Translations under genes and position numbers: made by a program | The notes under the pieces: generated by a model | Seen by the model: only the letters and a program-made list of their open reading frames with translations | What the model was told of the DNA's origin: nothing | The model's database searches: none | Source of the DNA: a candidate division LCP-89 bacterium B3_LCP | Lineage (GTDB): Bacteria > Electryoneota > B3-LCP | Length of the DNA stretch: 64,000 nucleotides | Direction of reading: 5' to 3' | Assembly: GCA_005223185.1 (NCBI GenBank) | Contig: NJBN01000004.1 | Coordinates: forward strand, 248,001-312,000 | In this document: one piece after another, positions 1-7,943 of the stretch | Position numbering within the stretch: the stretch's first letter is position 1 | Layout of the letters: each line of letters starts with the position of its first letter

Positions 1-523
1 CACCAATTGTCAGAGTAGATGCTGTATAGCTCTCACCATTGAATACGTAGCCCAACTTTTTTAGATTAATATAAGGATCCGTGATTTCAAAATCCCCTTT
101 TTTGAGTGATGGATTTTTGCTCTCTTTGCGAAATATGTCCTTCCCCAATCTCACTCCAATATAGAGAAGCACCAGACCGGCGAACAACTTGAATGTGCCA
201 GGATCAGGAAGGTATTTAATCCGTATAATAGCGCCAATAAATATTCCGGGCAAATACGCTATTGCCATGGTGATAACCAACGGCCAGACTATGCGCTTTT
301 CGCGATAATAGCGGAGCACTCCGCTGGGGATGGCTACAATGTTATAAATCATATTGGTGGGACTCACTGCCGGGCTGGTGAATCCTAAGACGCTTATCTG
401 GAAGGGCAATAGCAGAAAAGCGCCGGACACGCCGCCCATTGAGGTGAGCGTTGAAATAACGAACATCACGGCTATAGGCAGCCACCAGTAGGTCTCAACG
501 CCGCTTATGGGGAAGTGAATCAT
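1..523 (-). CDS. TauE/SafE-family sulfite/anion exporter, partial (C-terminus beyond window)
   Basis: The reading frame is open from an ATG at 521-523 to the left edge, giving 174 residues. It starts MIHFPISGVETYWWLPIAV and then runs through hydrophobic helices with the glycine-rich STLTSMGGVSGAF segment and the SPTNMIYNIVAIPSG segment, which are typical of the first half of TauE/SafE (DUF81) permeases. A third helix pair (PLVITMAIAYLPGIFIGAII and the LFAGLVLLYIGVRLG stretch) fits the repeated fold. The family exports sulfite, sulfoacetate and related anions across the inner membrane. Lying about 3.4 kb beyond aprA and on the same strand, it could move sulfur oxyanions for the sulfate-reduction island, but substrate specificity cannot be read from the sequence. 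Confidence 0.75.
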   Translation of the reverse strand, partial: MIHFPISGVETYWWLPIAVMFVISTLTSMGGVSGAFLLLPFQISVLGFTSPAVSPTNMIYNIVAIPSGVLRYYREKRIVWPLVITMAIAYLPGIFIGAIIRIKYLPDPGTFKLFAGLVLLYIGVRLGKDIFRKESKNPSLKKGDFEITDPYINLKKLGYVFNGESYTASTLTIG

Positions 524-567
524 ATACGGTTTGATTATCTGAGAGTGTTGAAGAGATATGTTTTTCC

Positions 568-692
568 GTCATTGCGAGGAATCCGTCAGCCGACGGATGA
601 CGAAGCAATCTCTTTATATTCAACGGGTTATGAGATTGCTTTGCCCCAATAAATTGGGGCTCGTCCCGTAGGGACTCCAATGGAGCAATGAC
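568..692. repeat. Composite palindromic dispersed repeat with nested micro-hairpins
   Basis: The arms GTCATTGC..GAAGCAATCTC (568-612) and GAGATTGCTT..GCAATGAC (632-692) are inverted copies of one repeat. Each arm holds inserted small palindromes: TCCGTC-AGCC-GACGGA near 580-595, GCCCCAAT-AA-ATTGGGGC at 643-660, and TCCC-GTA-GGGA followed by TCC-AAT-GGA at 664-684. A related arm occurs at about 49606-49644. No gene is seen between 524 and 727. Confidence 0.7.
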
Positions 693-727
693 TTTCGGGG
701 ATTATTACAGTAGTATCAATTATATTA

Positions 728-1522
728 TTATCCGCTCAGGGCGGAGGGTTTGATGTCAATGGTCTTTTCAGCGAACAGGGCAAACTTCAGCCAGCGGAAA
801 CCGAAGCGCAGGAGTTCTTCATCGTCAACCATTATTTTGTCGATCAATCCCTCTTCAAGGTCGAAACGCTGCAGAAATGTACTCTCTTTGATGAAATACC
901 TGAACTTGTCCAGATTGTAACAAGCCATGTGGAAGAGTTCCATGCGGGGTACGTCCAACTGTTTGCCTTGCGTAAAATAGTCGTGCAGGGTGATCTCTTT
1001 ATATAGTTTACCGAATTCATCGAAGGCTTCCAGACCTTGATCGGTGCGCCACTGCCCGATAGTCCATTCGGTGTCCCCCTCAGCGAATCCTTTACAGACG
1101 TCCTCCTTCAGGATGAAGTAGAAATCTTCATCAGAATCGTTCTCACCTTCCTTGGGAGAAGCGAGACCTACGGGATAATAGCGGCAAGCCCAGGGGCGGT
1201 CTTCGTAAATGGTGCACCCCTCCGAACCGACGAAATGGCACGTTTTTCCCTCGTTATCCTGCATTTTCAGCAGGATAACCGGATAGTTCTGGTTTTTGTC
1301 TATCGGAGTTATGGTATAATTATCCAGAAATTCTTCCGAAGATATTCCCAGCCGGTTCTTCATGCGAAGTATATCGTAGGGCGTCAGGAATATGTTGACG
1401 TCGCCGCAGCATTCGTTGAAGCAGGACACGCCCGGTCGGCAGTTGAACTTGAAGGTATCATCGGCTGTCAACCGAGGATATTCTTCCAGGATAGCTCTCT
1501 TAAGGTTTTCTATCTCTCGCAT
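728..1522 (-). CDS. YkgJ-family cysteine-cluster protein
   Basis: This 264-residue protein has the YkgJ/UPF0153 (PF03692) cysteine cluster near the N-terminus: CRPGVSCFNECCGDVNIFLT at about residues 28-47, then C(H)FVGSEGC and RPWACRYYP at about 95-118. The family is thought to bind zinc or iron and its function is unknown. The C-terminal half, with few cysteines, is an extension not assigned here. It starts immediately after the stop of the zinc-ribbon gene upstream (1523-1813), so the two are almost certainly co-translated. Similar pairs occur in sulfate-reducing Desulfobacterota, which fits the neighbourhood, but no role in sulfate respiration is shown. Confidence 0.75.
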   Translation of the reverse strand: MREIENLKRAILEEYPRLTADDTFKFNCRPGVSCFNECCGDVNIFLTPYDILRMKNRLGISSEEFLDNYTITPIDKNQNYPVILLKMQDNEGKTCHFVGSEGCTIYEDRPWACRYYPVGLASPKEGENDSDEDFYFILKEDVCKGFAEGDTEWTIGQWRTDQGLEAFDEFGKLYKEITLHDYFTQGKQLDVPRMELFHMACYNLDKFRYFIKESTFLQRFDLEEGLIDKIMVDDEELLRFGFRWLKFALFAEKTIDIKPSALSG

Positions 1523-1813
1523 CTATTCTTCCTCATCATTTGAAGTTACAATACGGCTACGAATGGCGGTGTCAGACCAGACCGGCAGAGGGCCTGATTG
1601 TCCCGTTGCGGGATCCAGGCGATAGCGGTAGGATGCCTTAACTTCGTATTTCTCCATCATGTGATCCCAGCCTTTTATAAAGTAGGGACAATCGTCACTG
1701 AAGCAGGCGTACTGTATGTTAGCACCCCACGATGATTCTGCTGGTGGCAGCCATTTTAACAGCCTCGCTCCACAGTGTGGGCAGGTTGGTTTTTCGTTGT
1801 TTTGCATGATCAT
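1523..1813 (-). CDS. Ogr/Delta-like zinc-ribbon protein
   Basis: This 96-residue protein has one zinc ribbon formed by CPHCGARL at residues 11-18 and CFSDDCPYF at about 37-45, resembling the Ogr/Delta-like zinc fingers found in phage activators and in many anaerobes. The C-terminal half (GWDHMMEKYEVKASYRYRLD) is conserved-looking but has no known function. The first Met has a second Met two codons later (MIMQNNE), so the exact start is uncertain by two residues. The stop abuts the start of the YkgJ-like gene. It could be a small regulator or adaptor; no target is evident. Confidence 0.65.
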   Translation of the reverse strand: MIMQNNEKPTCPHCGARLLKWLPPAESSWGANIQYACFSDDCPYFIKGWDHMMEKYEVKASYRYRLDPATGQSGPLPVWSDTAIRSRIVTSNDEEE

Positions 1814-1920
1814 GTAATTTACTACTAATCTTTAGATTTTTCAAGGGGATTGTGGGATTTAAGCTTTACACTTGGTTGTATGGAACATTCCATGCTGCTA
1901 GTTAAAAACAGCCATTCTAT

Positions 1921-2048
1921 GCACCGGACTGAAGTTCCGGTGCTCACTCTTTAGATCTAATTGACTAAAGTCAATAAGCAATATTTCTCTTAGTCACTTT
2001 AGTGACTTGGATTTAAAACCTGAGCACCCGAAATTCATTCGGGTGTGA
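1921..2048. repeat. MITE-like cluster of four hairpins
   Basis: Four palindromes lie in order: GCACCGGA/TTCCGGTGC (1921-1944), TTGAC-TAAA-GTCAA (1961-1974), AGTCAC-TTTA-GTGACT (about 2000-2015) and CACCCGAA-ATTCA-TTCGGGTG (about 2026-2046). The outer two are mutually inverted (GGTGCTCA against TGAGCACC), so the block is itself an inverted repeat. It fills the 262-bp gap between the zinc-ribbon gene and the TolB-like gene; no gene is visible. Confidence 0.6.
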
Positions 2049-2075
2049 TACCTGGATGTTTATTTGTGCATTCCC

Positions 2076-3062
2076 CTACTCCCACCACTCCCCAATAAAA
2101 TAAATCGAACTGTCATCGGATGAAAAAACCGCTTTATGACACAAAAATTCCGGGGGGAAATATGTTGGTGTTACATTCCGGTAGTCAGAACCATCAGCAT
2201 TCATCATGTATATATCATACTGCCCGGTTGTGCCAATGGCAGCAACGATAAACACGAGTTCAGAACCATCATGCGACCAGCTCTGCAAGCCCTGTGAATA
2301 TCCCGTATTGGTGAGTTGAATTTCATTTGAACCGTCTGTGTCGATGGTGAAAATTTCGTAATTTCCGTGTACGCTGCTGTCATCCACCAGCCGTTCGAAG
2401 ACGATTTTGGTCCCATCCGGGTGGAAGCGGGGGTCGTAATCGCCGAAGGGCAAGTTGGCGTTACCCCACTGTCCCGCGTTGGGCGGATCGGTGATCTGGG
2501 TAGGATTCGATCCATCGTCATCCATCATCCAGATCTGGCTGTCCTGCGTGTAGGTGATTTTATCATTCAACCAGTCTATATCTGCATCGTGAGAACCGGA
2601 ATCGTATAGCAGTGATACTCCGGTTCCGTCTGAGTTCATCAGGTAAATATCCAGAGTAGCACCGGGCCAGGATAGATAGGCTATCTGTGAATCATCAGGT
2701 GACCAACTGGGGTAGGTATCCATGTGATTATTTTGGTTTAGTCTTTCGAAGTTACTTCCATCGATGTCAACTGTGCAAATCTCCTCATAATGCATGCTAT
2801 CCCCGTCAATTCTATGCGCAAAGGCGAATCTTGTCCCGTCGTTACTGAGCCGTAAACCGACCATCTGTTGGGTGGAGCTGTATAAGAGCTGTACCTCTTC
2901 AGAGGCGCGGTTTAGCGAATAGATACCCCAGCGCTCTTCATGCGGCACAATCAGATTCGAGGATTCTGTGGCGCTCTCCTTCGTACATCCGGATATAAAA
3001 ATCAGGCAGATGAACAGACCTGAGATCAGAATTGCACGGTTGTCTCTATTCATCAGGGTCAT
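2076..3062 (-). CDS. TolB/PD40-like beta-propeller lipoprotein
   Basis: This 328-residue protein begins with a lipoprotein signal peptide (about residues 9-26, lipobox ISGC, lipidated Cys about 26) and continues as repeated PD40/WD40-like blades. Diagnostic pieces are PSWSPDDSQIAYLS, IYLMNSDGTG, IWMMDDDGSNPTQIT, DPRFHPDGTKIVFE and IYMMNADGSDYRNVT, the pattern of TolB and dipeptidyl-peptidase-like propellers. It should be anchored on the periplasmic side of a membrane and probably binds protein or peptide ligands. The annotated ATG overlaps the nitrilase gene by 17 bases; an in-frame ATG three codons later (MNRDNR) is an alternative start. It is not TolB itself: there is no TolB N-terminal domain and no Tol operon nearby. 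Confidence 0.7.
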   Translation of the reverse strand: MTLMNRDNRAILISGLFICLIFISGCTKESATESSNLIVPHEERWGIYSLNRASEEVQLLYSSTQQMVGLRLSNDGTRFAFAHRIDGDSMHYEEICTVDIDGSNFERLNQNNHMDTYPSWSPDDSQIAYLSWPGATLDIYLMNSDGTGVSLLYDSGSHDADIDWLNDKITYTQDSQIWMMDDDGSNPTQITDPPNAGQWGNANLPFGDYDPRFHPDGTKIVFERLVDDSSVHGNYEIFTIDTDGSNEIQLTNTGYSQGLQSWSHDGSELVFIVAAIGTTGQYDIYMMNADGSDYRNVTPTYFPPEFLCHKAVFSSDDSSIYFIGEWWE

Positions 3063-3852
3063 TCTCCGTTAACAGCGAATAAAGTTCCGGTCTTCTGTCG
3101 TTGAAGGCATGATTTCTGGGTGTGATCATCTTATCTCTGGCAAGGCTTATATTCATATCAACCACACCGACTTCCTCTTCTGACGATGAAGCCTGAATCA
3201 AAACTTTGCCTTTCGGATCAGCTATGGTAGAGAGACCGGTAAAGGTCAGATTTCCTTCAGTGCCGATCCTGTTGGCAGTAATGATATAAATCCGATTGGT
3301 GAGTGCATGAACTGGTATCGCTTTCTGGCACAATCCTGGTATCACTAAGTTGGATGGGTGGCAGACCAGATCAGCGCCCTTGAGAGCCAGTACACGCCAG
3401 ACCTCCGGGAATATCCAGTCGAAACAGATCAGTATGCCCAAACGGCATTCGCCGATATCGAAAACTGGGAGTCCCAAATCTCCGGGCAGGAAAATATCCG
3501 GTTCGTCCCAGAAGAGATGCGTTTTGCGGTACTTGCCAATAATCCCTTCCGGTCCGGTCAGGATGGCAGTATTGTAGAGTCGTTCACCATCCCGTTCGTT
3601 CACGCCTGCTACAATGTGGATCCCTCGCTCTCGCGCCTCAGTCTGTATGAAATCGCAGAATTTTCCCTTAGGGATTTCTTCTGATAATTCCCAGGCCTGT
3701 TCTTTCGATTCGAAATTGTAACCGGAATTCGATAGCTCCGGAAGGACTACGAGATCAGCGCCTTCGCATTGGTTGATAAGACGTTTGATTTTCTCTATCG
3801 ATGCGTCGGGATCGCCGAGGACGGGGGAGAATTGAATGAAACCTATATTCAT
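3046..3852 (-). CDS. Carbon-nitrogen hydrolase (nitrilase superfamily)
   Basis: This 268-residue protein is the normal length for a single-domain nitrilase-superfamily amidase. The Glu-Lys-Cys triad is visible: Glu39 in VVLPELSNSGY, Lys110 in GKYRKTHLF and Cys143 in ILICFDWIFPE. It should hydrolyse a C-N amide or carbamoyl bond in the cytoplasm. The subfamily (omega-amidase, N-carbamoylputrescine or beta-ureidopropionase type) cannot be settled by eye. The lipoprotein gene overlaps its end by 17 bases, so the two are probably co-transcribed. It lies just downstream of the apr terminator region, so it may belong to a separate unit. Confidence 0.85.
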   Translation of the reverse strand: MNIGFIQFSPVLGDPDASIEKIKRLINQCEGADLVVLPELSNSGYNFESKEQAWELSEEIPKGKFCDFIQTEARERGIHIVAGVNERDGERLYNTAILTGPEGIIGKYRKTHLFWDEPDIFLPGDLGLPVFDIGECRLGILICFDWIFPEVWRVLALKGADLVCHPSNLVIPGLCQKAIPVHALTNRIYIITANRIGTEGNLTFTGLSTIADPKGKVLIQASSSEEEVGVVDMNISLARDKMITPRNHAFNDRRPELYSLLTENDPDE

Positions 3853-3867
3853 AACATGATCCTAAAG

Positions 3868-3912
3868 AAAACAAACCCCCGAACGGCTTACCGCCGTCCG
3901 GAGGTGTTTTTT
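3868..3912 (-). terminator. Rho-independent terminator after aprA
   Basis: A 12-bp GC-rich stem (CCTCCGGACGGC against GCCGTTCGGGGG on the minus strand, with two G-U pairs) and a GGTAA loop at 3876-3904 is followed on the minus strand by a T-rich run. The plus-strand side also has seven Ts. It lies 25 bp past the aprA stop and closes the sat-aprBA unit. Confidence 0.8.
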
Positions 3913-3936
3913 TCTCACTTTCGTGAAAGGGAAATG

Positions 3937-5823
3937 TTACATGGATTCGTGAATATATTTCACGGGACGCTTGGTCATTACCCATTCACCATTCTTCCAG
4001 GTGCAGTTGGCGAAAGCCAGCCAATCATCCTTCATACCCGGGGTATCGGAACGGAAGTAGTATCCGGGCCAGCGGGTTTCCTGACGGAAGAGGATGGTGC
4101 GTATGTGGGCTTCAGCCTGCCACATTCTGTGAACGTTTTCCCAGCAGCGCATCAGTTCATGAAGATCTGGAGCAGCTAATTTCTCTGCGTCTTCACGCAG
4201 GAAGTCCAGGAGATACAGCCCTCTTTCTAACAGAGCTTTTGAAGTTTTGAACTGACTCGATACACCACCTGCGTATTCATCCATGATCTTCTGCAGACGG
4301 AACATAAACATCTTGGGCAGAATGTATTCCGGATGAATTGTGTCATCGGAACTGTAGCCCTTATGCTTAGCAAAGGTATCCAGCGGAGCTAAAATCTTCG
4401 CCTTCAGATCATCGACTACGGATTGATCGACAGTCGGTTCTGCAGGATTATCGACGCAGTAGGCAATAGCCGCTTTGGCAGCGATACGACCTTCTGCGTG
4501 CGAACCTGACGAGAATTTGTGTGAAGATGCGCCAGAAGCATCACCAGCACAGAAGATACCGGGGACGGTAGCCATGTGAGCATAACCCCAGAAATATTCG
4601 TCCTTGGTTTCGGGAGTCTGCAGATCTTCGGGACCACTGACCCAGGCGCCGGAAGCGCCGGAGTGCGAACCGATGAAGTACGGTTCAGCAGCCGCGATTT
4701 CCGATTTTGCTTCTTCCGGAGCGACATTCATGCCTGCCCACAGGATAGCCTGGGAAATGGTCATGTCTAAGAAATCTTCCCATGCTTCCGATTCCAATTC
4801 CTTCATCTTCTTTTTGTAGCCCTTGGGATCTTCTTTATATTTGTCTGCGATGTTGGCGATAGCTTCTTCAGTTCTCATGAAGATAGGTCCTTTGCCTTCC
4901 ATGACGTCCAGCAACATCAGCCAGTTACGCAGGTTGGCAGGAACCGGTTTTACCTTGCCGTACGGCTGCCAGTTTTGCAGTTCATCAGCGCGGGTCTGCA
5001 TGTAGTTCTCATCGAGACCGTTGGTGGCGCGTGATTTAAACAACAGGAACCAGGCGCCGACGGGACCGTAGGCATCCTTGAAGCGTACCGGGATGAAGCG
5101 TACTTCCTGGCAGGTCATTTCGCAACCAGCCTTGAGAGTGAAGTATGCGCTTGAGCCGGAGTTCCAGGGTGGATACCACGCACGACCCAGACCTTCGCCG
5201 GATGAACGAGGCTTGAAGACGTGAACAGCGCCGCCCAATGCCACTAAGACTGACTTGGCTTTGAACACGTAGAAAACGTTCTCACGCACTGAGAAACCGA
5301 CAGCGCCGACACACTTGTCACCGTTCATCAGTGGTTCGGTGATGAATATACGCTCATAGATGTTGTCCATGCCCAGAGCGTTCTTGGCTGCTTCAGCAAC
5401 GACGACCTTGTAGGATTCGCCGTTGATCATGAGCTGCCAACGACCTTCATGGACGTATTTACCTTCTTCGTCTGTCCAGATGGGGAGACCCCATTTTTCG
5501 AACAGGTGAACTGAGGAATCAACGTGACGGGCAATGCTGGCAACCAGGTCTTCACGGGTGATTCCCATCAGGTCGTTACGGACGTAATCGAGGTAGTCCC
5601 TCATTGTATTTTCGCCGTCTTTCAACCCGACGTACTGATTGATAGCGGAAAGACCCATGGCAACTGCGCCGGAACGGTCAACCGCTGCTTTATCGACTAA
5701 AGTGACTTTCAGGCCGTTTTTCTTAGCCCAGTAAGCCGCCTCAACTGCCGCACCACAAGCCGCCATTCCGCCGCCGATGATCAGAAGGTCAGTTGAGACT
5801 TCTTTTGTCTGGAAATCTGCCAC
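3937..5823 (-). CDS. aprA: Adenylylsulfate (APS) reductase, alpha subunit
   Basis: AprA is the FAD subunit of cytoplasmic APS reductase, which reduces adenosine-5'-phosphosulfate to sulfite and AMP. The 628 residues match the family length. The FAD-binding Rossmann motif is LLIIGGGMAACGAAVEAAYW near residue 13, followed by the conserved DRSGAVAMGLSAINQYVG segment, the WGLPIW substrate-region segment, and GIFCAGDASGASSHKFSSGSHAEGR near the middle-end. It lies 29 bp downstream of aprB. The gene appears intact and complete, with a terminator immediately after it. Whether it works reductively depends on the context (DsrD, Qmo), which here favours sulfate reduction. Confidence 0.97.
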   Translation of the reverse strand: MADFQTKEVSTDLLIIGGGMAACGAAVEAAYWAKKNGLKVTLVDKAAVDRSGAVAMGLSAINQYVGLKDGENTMRDYLDYVRNDLMGITREDLVASIARHVDSSVHLFEKWGLPIWTDEEGKYVHEGRWQLMINGESYKVVVAEAAKNALGMDNIYERIFITEPLMNGDKCVGAVGFSVRENVFYVFKAKSVLVALGGAVHVFKPRSSGEGLGRAWYPPWNSGSSAYFTLKAGCEMTCQEVRFIPVRFKDAYGPVGAWFLLFKSRATNGLDENYMQTRADELQNWQPYGKVKPVPANLRNWLMLLDVMEGKGPIFMRTEEAIANIADKYKEDPKGYKKKMKELESEAWEDFLDMTISQAILWAGMNVAPEEAKSEIAAAEPYFIGSHSGASGAWVSGPEDLQTPETKDEYFWGYAHMATVPGIFCAGDASGASSHKFSSGSHAEGRIAAKAAIAYCVDNPAEPTVDQSVVDDLKAKILAPLDTFAKHKGYSSDDTIHPEYILPKMFMFRLQKIMDEYAGGVSSQFKTSKALLERGLYLLDFLREDAEKLAAPDLHELMRCWENVHRMWQAEAHIRTILFRQETRWPGYYFRSDTPGMKDDWLAFANCTWKNGEWVMTKRPVKYIHESM

Positions 5824-5852
5824 TGTAATTCTCCTTTTTGGTTAATGACTGT

Positions 5853-6293
5853 TTACTTCAACGACGGAATTGAATCCATTCCTGAGGAACCTGGTTCGGT
5901 GAATAAAACCGGTGACTTGAGGTCTTCTGTGCCGGTGTCGAACCCACCATCCGGAACCGCTTTGCCCTCTTCAGTAGTGCGGATCGGGAATTTGAAACGT
6001 TTTAACGTGCCATTGCGGAATTTAACCGTCCACATGATGGAATCTGTTCCGCGCAAAGGGGTCACCGCTGCACCCAGTGGCACAAAGTCGGCATAACCGC
6101 GCACCTCAACAGCTTGAGTCGGGCAAATTTTAACGCAATTGTAGCATTCCCAACACATCTCTGGTTCGCAGTTGTATGCCTTCATGAGGTCTTTATCTAA
6201 GACCATCAGATCGTTGGGACAAATATGCTGGCATGCCGTTTTGTCCAGCGCCTTGCACCCATCGCATTTTTCGTTGATGACGAAACTAGGCAT
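5853..6293 (-). CDS. aprB: APS reductase, beta subunit (two [4Fe-4S] clusters)
   Basis: AprB passes electrons to the FAD of AprA through two [4Fe-4S] clusters. The 146 residues contain one cluster motif at about residues 10-25 (CDGCKALDKTACQHIC) and a second at about 47-57 (CWECYNCVKIC), plus Cys42. The C-terminal tail (RYGADF-like PLGAAVTPLRGTDSIMWTVK and onward) is the AprA-wrapping extension of the family. It lies between sat (73 bp upstream) and aprA (29 bp downstream), the usual aprBA order. Electrons are expected from the QmoABC complex encoded just upstream in the island. Confidence 0.97.
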   Translation of the reverse strand: MPSFVINEKCDGCKALDKTACQHICPNDLMVLDKDLMKAYNCEPEMCWECYNCVKICPTQAVEVRGYADFVPLGAAVTPLRGTDSIMWTVKFRNGTLKRFKFPIRTTEEGKAVPDGGFDTGTEDLKSPVLFTEPGSSGMDSIPSLK

Positions 6294-6366
6294 TCTAATC
6301 CTCCTGTAAAGGTAAGATCTGGGTCGCTTAAGTTCTTAGCGACTGCTTTTTATATTGTATTGTTTT

Positions 6367-7608
6367 CTATTTCTTCTTGGTTTCGCCGGTGGCGTAACCG
6401 TGGACTTTAACTTCCACTTTCTCTTCCAGGCTGGCGTAGTACTCTACCAGATGCTTCAGAACTTCCGGACGACTGAATTCCGCAGGAATCTCATCGATCT
6501 TGTTCTCTGAAAGCAGACTGCGCAGCATGGTTCCGGACAGGAACAGCCTGTCGCCCTTTTCGGTATGAGGACAGGTCTTCATGGAAGCCATGCCATTGCA
6601 CTTGTAGCACCAGAAAGTCCAATCGATGGGCAGGGGCTTCAATTCCAAGGCGCCATCCCACAACTTATAGAAGATTTCCTGTGCATCGAAGGGACCATAA
6701 TATTCACCGACACCCGCGTGATCACGACCAACGATGAGGTGTGTACAACCGAAGTTCTGGCGGAAGACTGCGTGCAGCAGAGCTTCACGCGGCCCAGCAT
6801 AGCGCATATCCAAGGGATAACCACCCTGAATGACGCGATCTGAGATGAAGTAGTTGTCAACTAAGGTCTGGATGCACTTTACGCGGACGTCTGCAGGGAT
6901 GTCACCCGGCTTCAACCCACCGATTAATTGGTGGATATACAGACCATCGCCAACTTCCAGGGCGATTTTTGCCAGGTATTCATGGCTGCGGTGCATGGGG
7001 TTACGAAGCTGCAGCGCGGCGATGTTCTTCCAGCCCTTTTCGGCAAACATCTTGCGGCTCTCGGCAGGACGCTGATAGAGGCCTTTGAATTCGGTCGGGA
7101 AGATGCCTTCGGAAAGAACCTTGACTGGTCCACCCAAATTGACGTCTTTCTGGTTCATTACCATCTTCACACCCGGATGCTCAGTATCCGTAGTGGTGAA
7201 AACGTTTCTGCATTCAAATTCCTTGTCAATGGAATATTTCTCATTAACGGTCATGGTGCCCATGATCTCGTTGTCTTCAGAATTCACCAGGGCAACGTCC
7301 GAACCGATTGATATGCCATCGGCTACGTCCTTGTCGGTGGACAAGGTGATAGGAATAGGCCAGAAAATGCCGTTCGACATCTTCATGTCAGCACAGACAC
7401 TTTTCCAATCGGCTTCACCCATAAATCCACTTAAGGGAGTAAATCCGCCAATTCCCAACATGATCAAATCGCCGACTTCCCGGGAAGAGATCATCACTTT
7501 CGGTAAAGTCTCGGCACGTTTAAGTTCTTCAGCCCGCTGGGCGCCTTCCAGAAGCAGAATCTTCAGTTCATCTGCGCCATGTGGCGGGATAAGTTTATTG
7601 GTCGCCAT
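6367..7608 (-). CDS. sat: Sulfate adenylyltransferase (ATP sulfurylase)
   Basis: Sat makes APS and pyrophosphate from sulfate and ATP, the entry step of dissimilatory sulfate reduction. The 413-residue protein has the active-site motifs [13 protein letters not shown] at about residue 200 and [14 protein letters not shown] at about 295. A zinc-binding-type set ([15 protein letters not shown]) follows near 340, as in bacterial and archaeal dissimilatory Sat. It is the first gene after a strong promoter (7734-7762) with a leader of roughly 118 nt, and leads the sat-aprB-aprA unit. The extra C-terminal lysines are unremarkable. Confidence 0.97.
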   Translation of the reverse strand: MATNKLIPPHGADELKILLLEGAQRAEELKRAETLPKVMISSREVGDLIMLGIGGFTPLSGFMGEADWKSVCADMKMSNGIFWPIPITLSTDKDVADGISIGSDVALVNSEDNEIMGTMTVNEKYSIDKEFECRNVFTTTDTEHPGVKMVMNQKDVNLGGPVKVLSEGIFPTEFKGLYQRPAESRKMFAEKGWKNIAALQLRNPMHRSHEYLAKIALEVGDGLYIHQLIGGLKPGDIPADVRVKCIQTLVDNYFISDRVIQGGYPLDMRYAGPREALLHAVFRQNFGCTHLIVGRDHAGVGEYYGPFDAQEIFYKLWDGALELKPLPIDWTFWCYKCNGMASMKTCPHTEKGDRLFLSGTMLRSLLSENKIDEIPAEFSRPEVLKHLVEYYASLEEKVEVKVHGYATGETKKK

Positions 7609-7733
7609 TACTTGATCCTTCTATTAGTTAAATTGCTTTTATTGTAGATTCAGAGGTAAAAAGATATTATTCACAAACTCTTTATAAACAGCAGTTAAAA
7701 GCAAATTTTTCAATATATTACAAAGGGTCTGTG

Positions 7734-7762
7734 AATATAATAACAATATTACTAAATGTCAA
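7734..7762 (-). promoter_or_regulatory. Sigma-70-type promoter of sat-aprBA
   Basis: On the minus strand, TTGACA (7757-7762) is followed by a 17-nt spacer and TATATT (7734-7739). Transcription should begin near 7727. A partial palindrome at 7729-7746 (CTGTGAA-TATA-ATAACAA) covers the -10 box and matches 15 of 18 positions of the Rex operator consensus TTGTGAA-N4-TTCACAA. Rex control of this promoter is an inference. Confidence 0.75.
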
Positions 7763-7821
7763 GCCTTACTTGTATATTTTTTTAAAATATTTTTGTATTT
7801 TAAGTAGAGGCAGAACCATGA

Positions 7822-7857
7822 CTTGCAGCCCGAAAAAGGGATAACCCGGACTGCAAG
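7822..7857 (-). terminator. Hairpin downstream of qmoB
   Basis: An 11-bp stem (CTTGCAGTCCG against CGGGCTGCAAG, one G-U pair) has a 14-nt loop. No clear T run follows it on the minus strand, so it may be a weak terminator or an mRNA-stabilising stem rather than a strong stop. Confidence 0.45.
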
Positions 7858-7943
7858 AGTCATTATTTTAAAGATCGAGAGAAATGATGGATACCACGCA
7901 CTTAGGCTTTAGGGTTGTTACTTGATCAACAACCGACTTTTTT

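Larger units (their letters stand above)
7609..7943. other. 335-bp qmoB-sat intergenic region
   Basis: No gene is visible. The region is AT-rich in its middle and holds the sat promoter, a possible Rex-like operator overlapping its -10 element, a leader of about 118 nt, and a hairpin just past qmoB that may end or process the upstream transcript. Confidence 0.7.

Noticed and set aside
1037-1543. 168-codon open frame on the plus strand
   Set aside because: Antisense to the YkgJ-family gene with its clear cysteine cluster.
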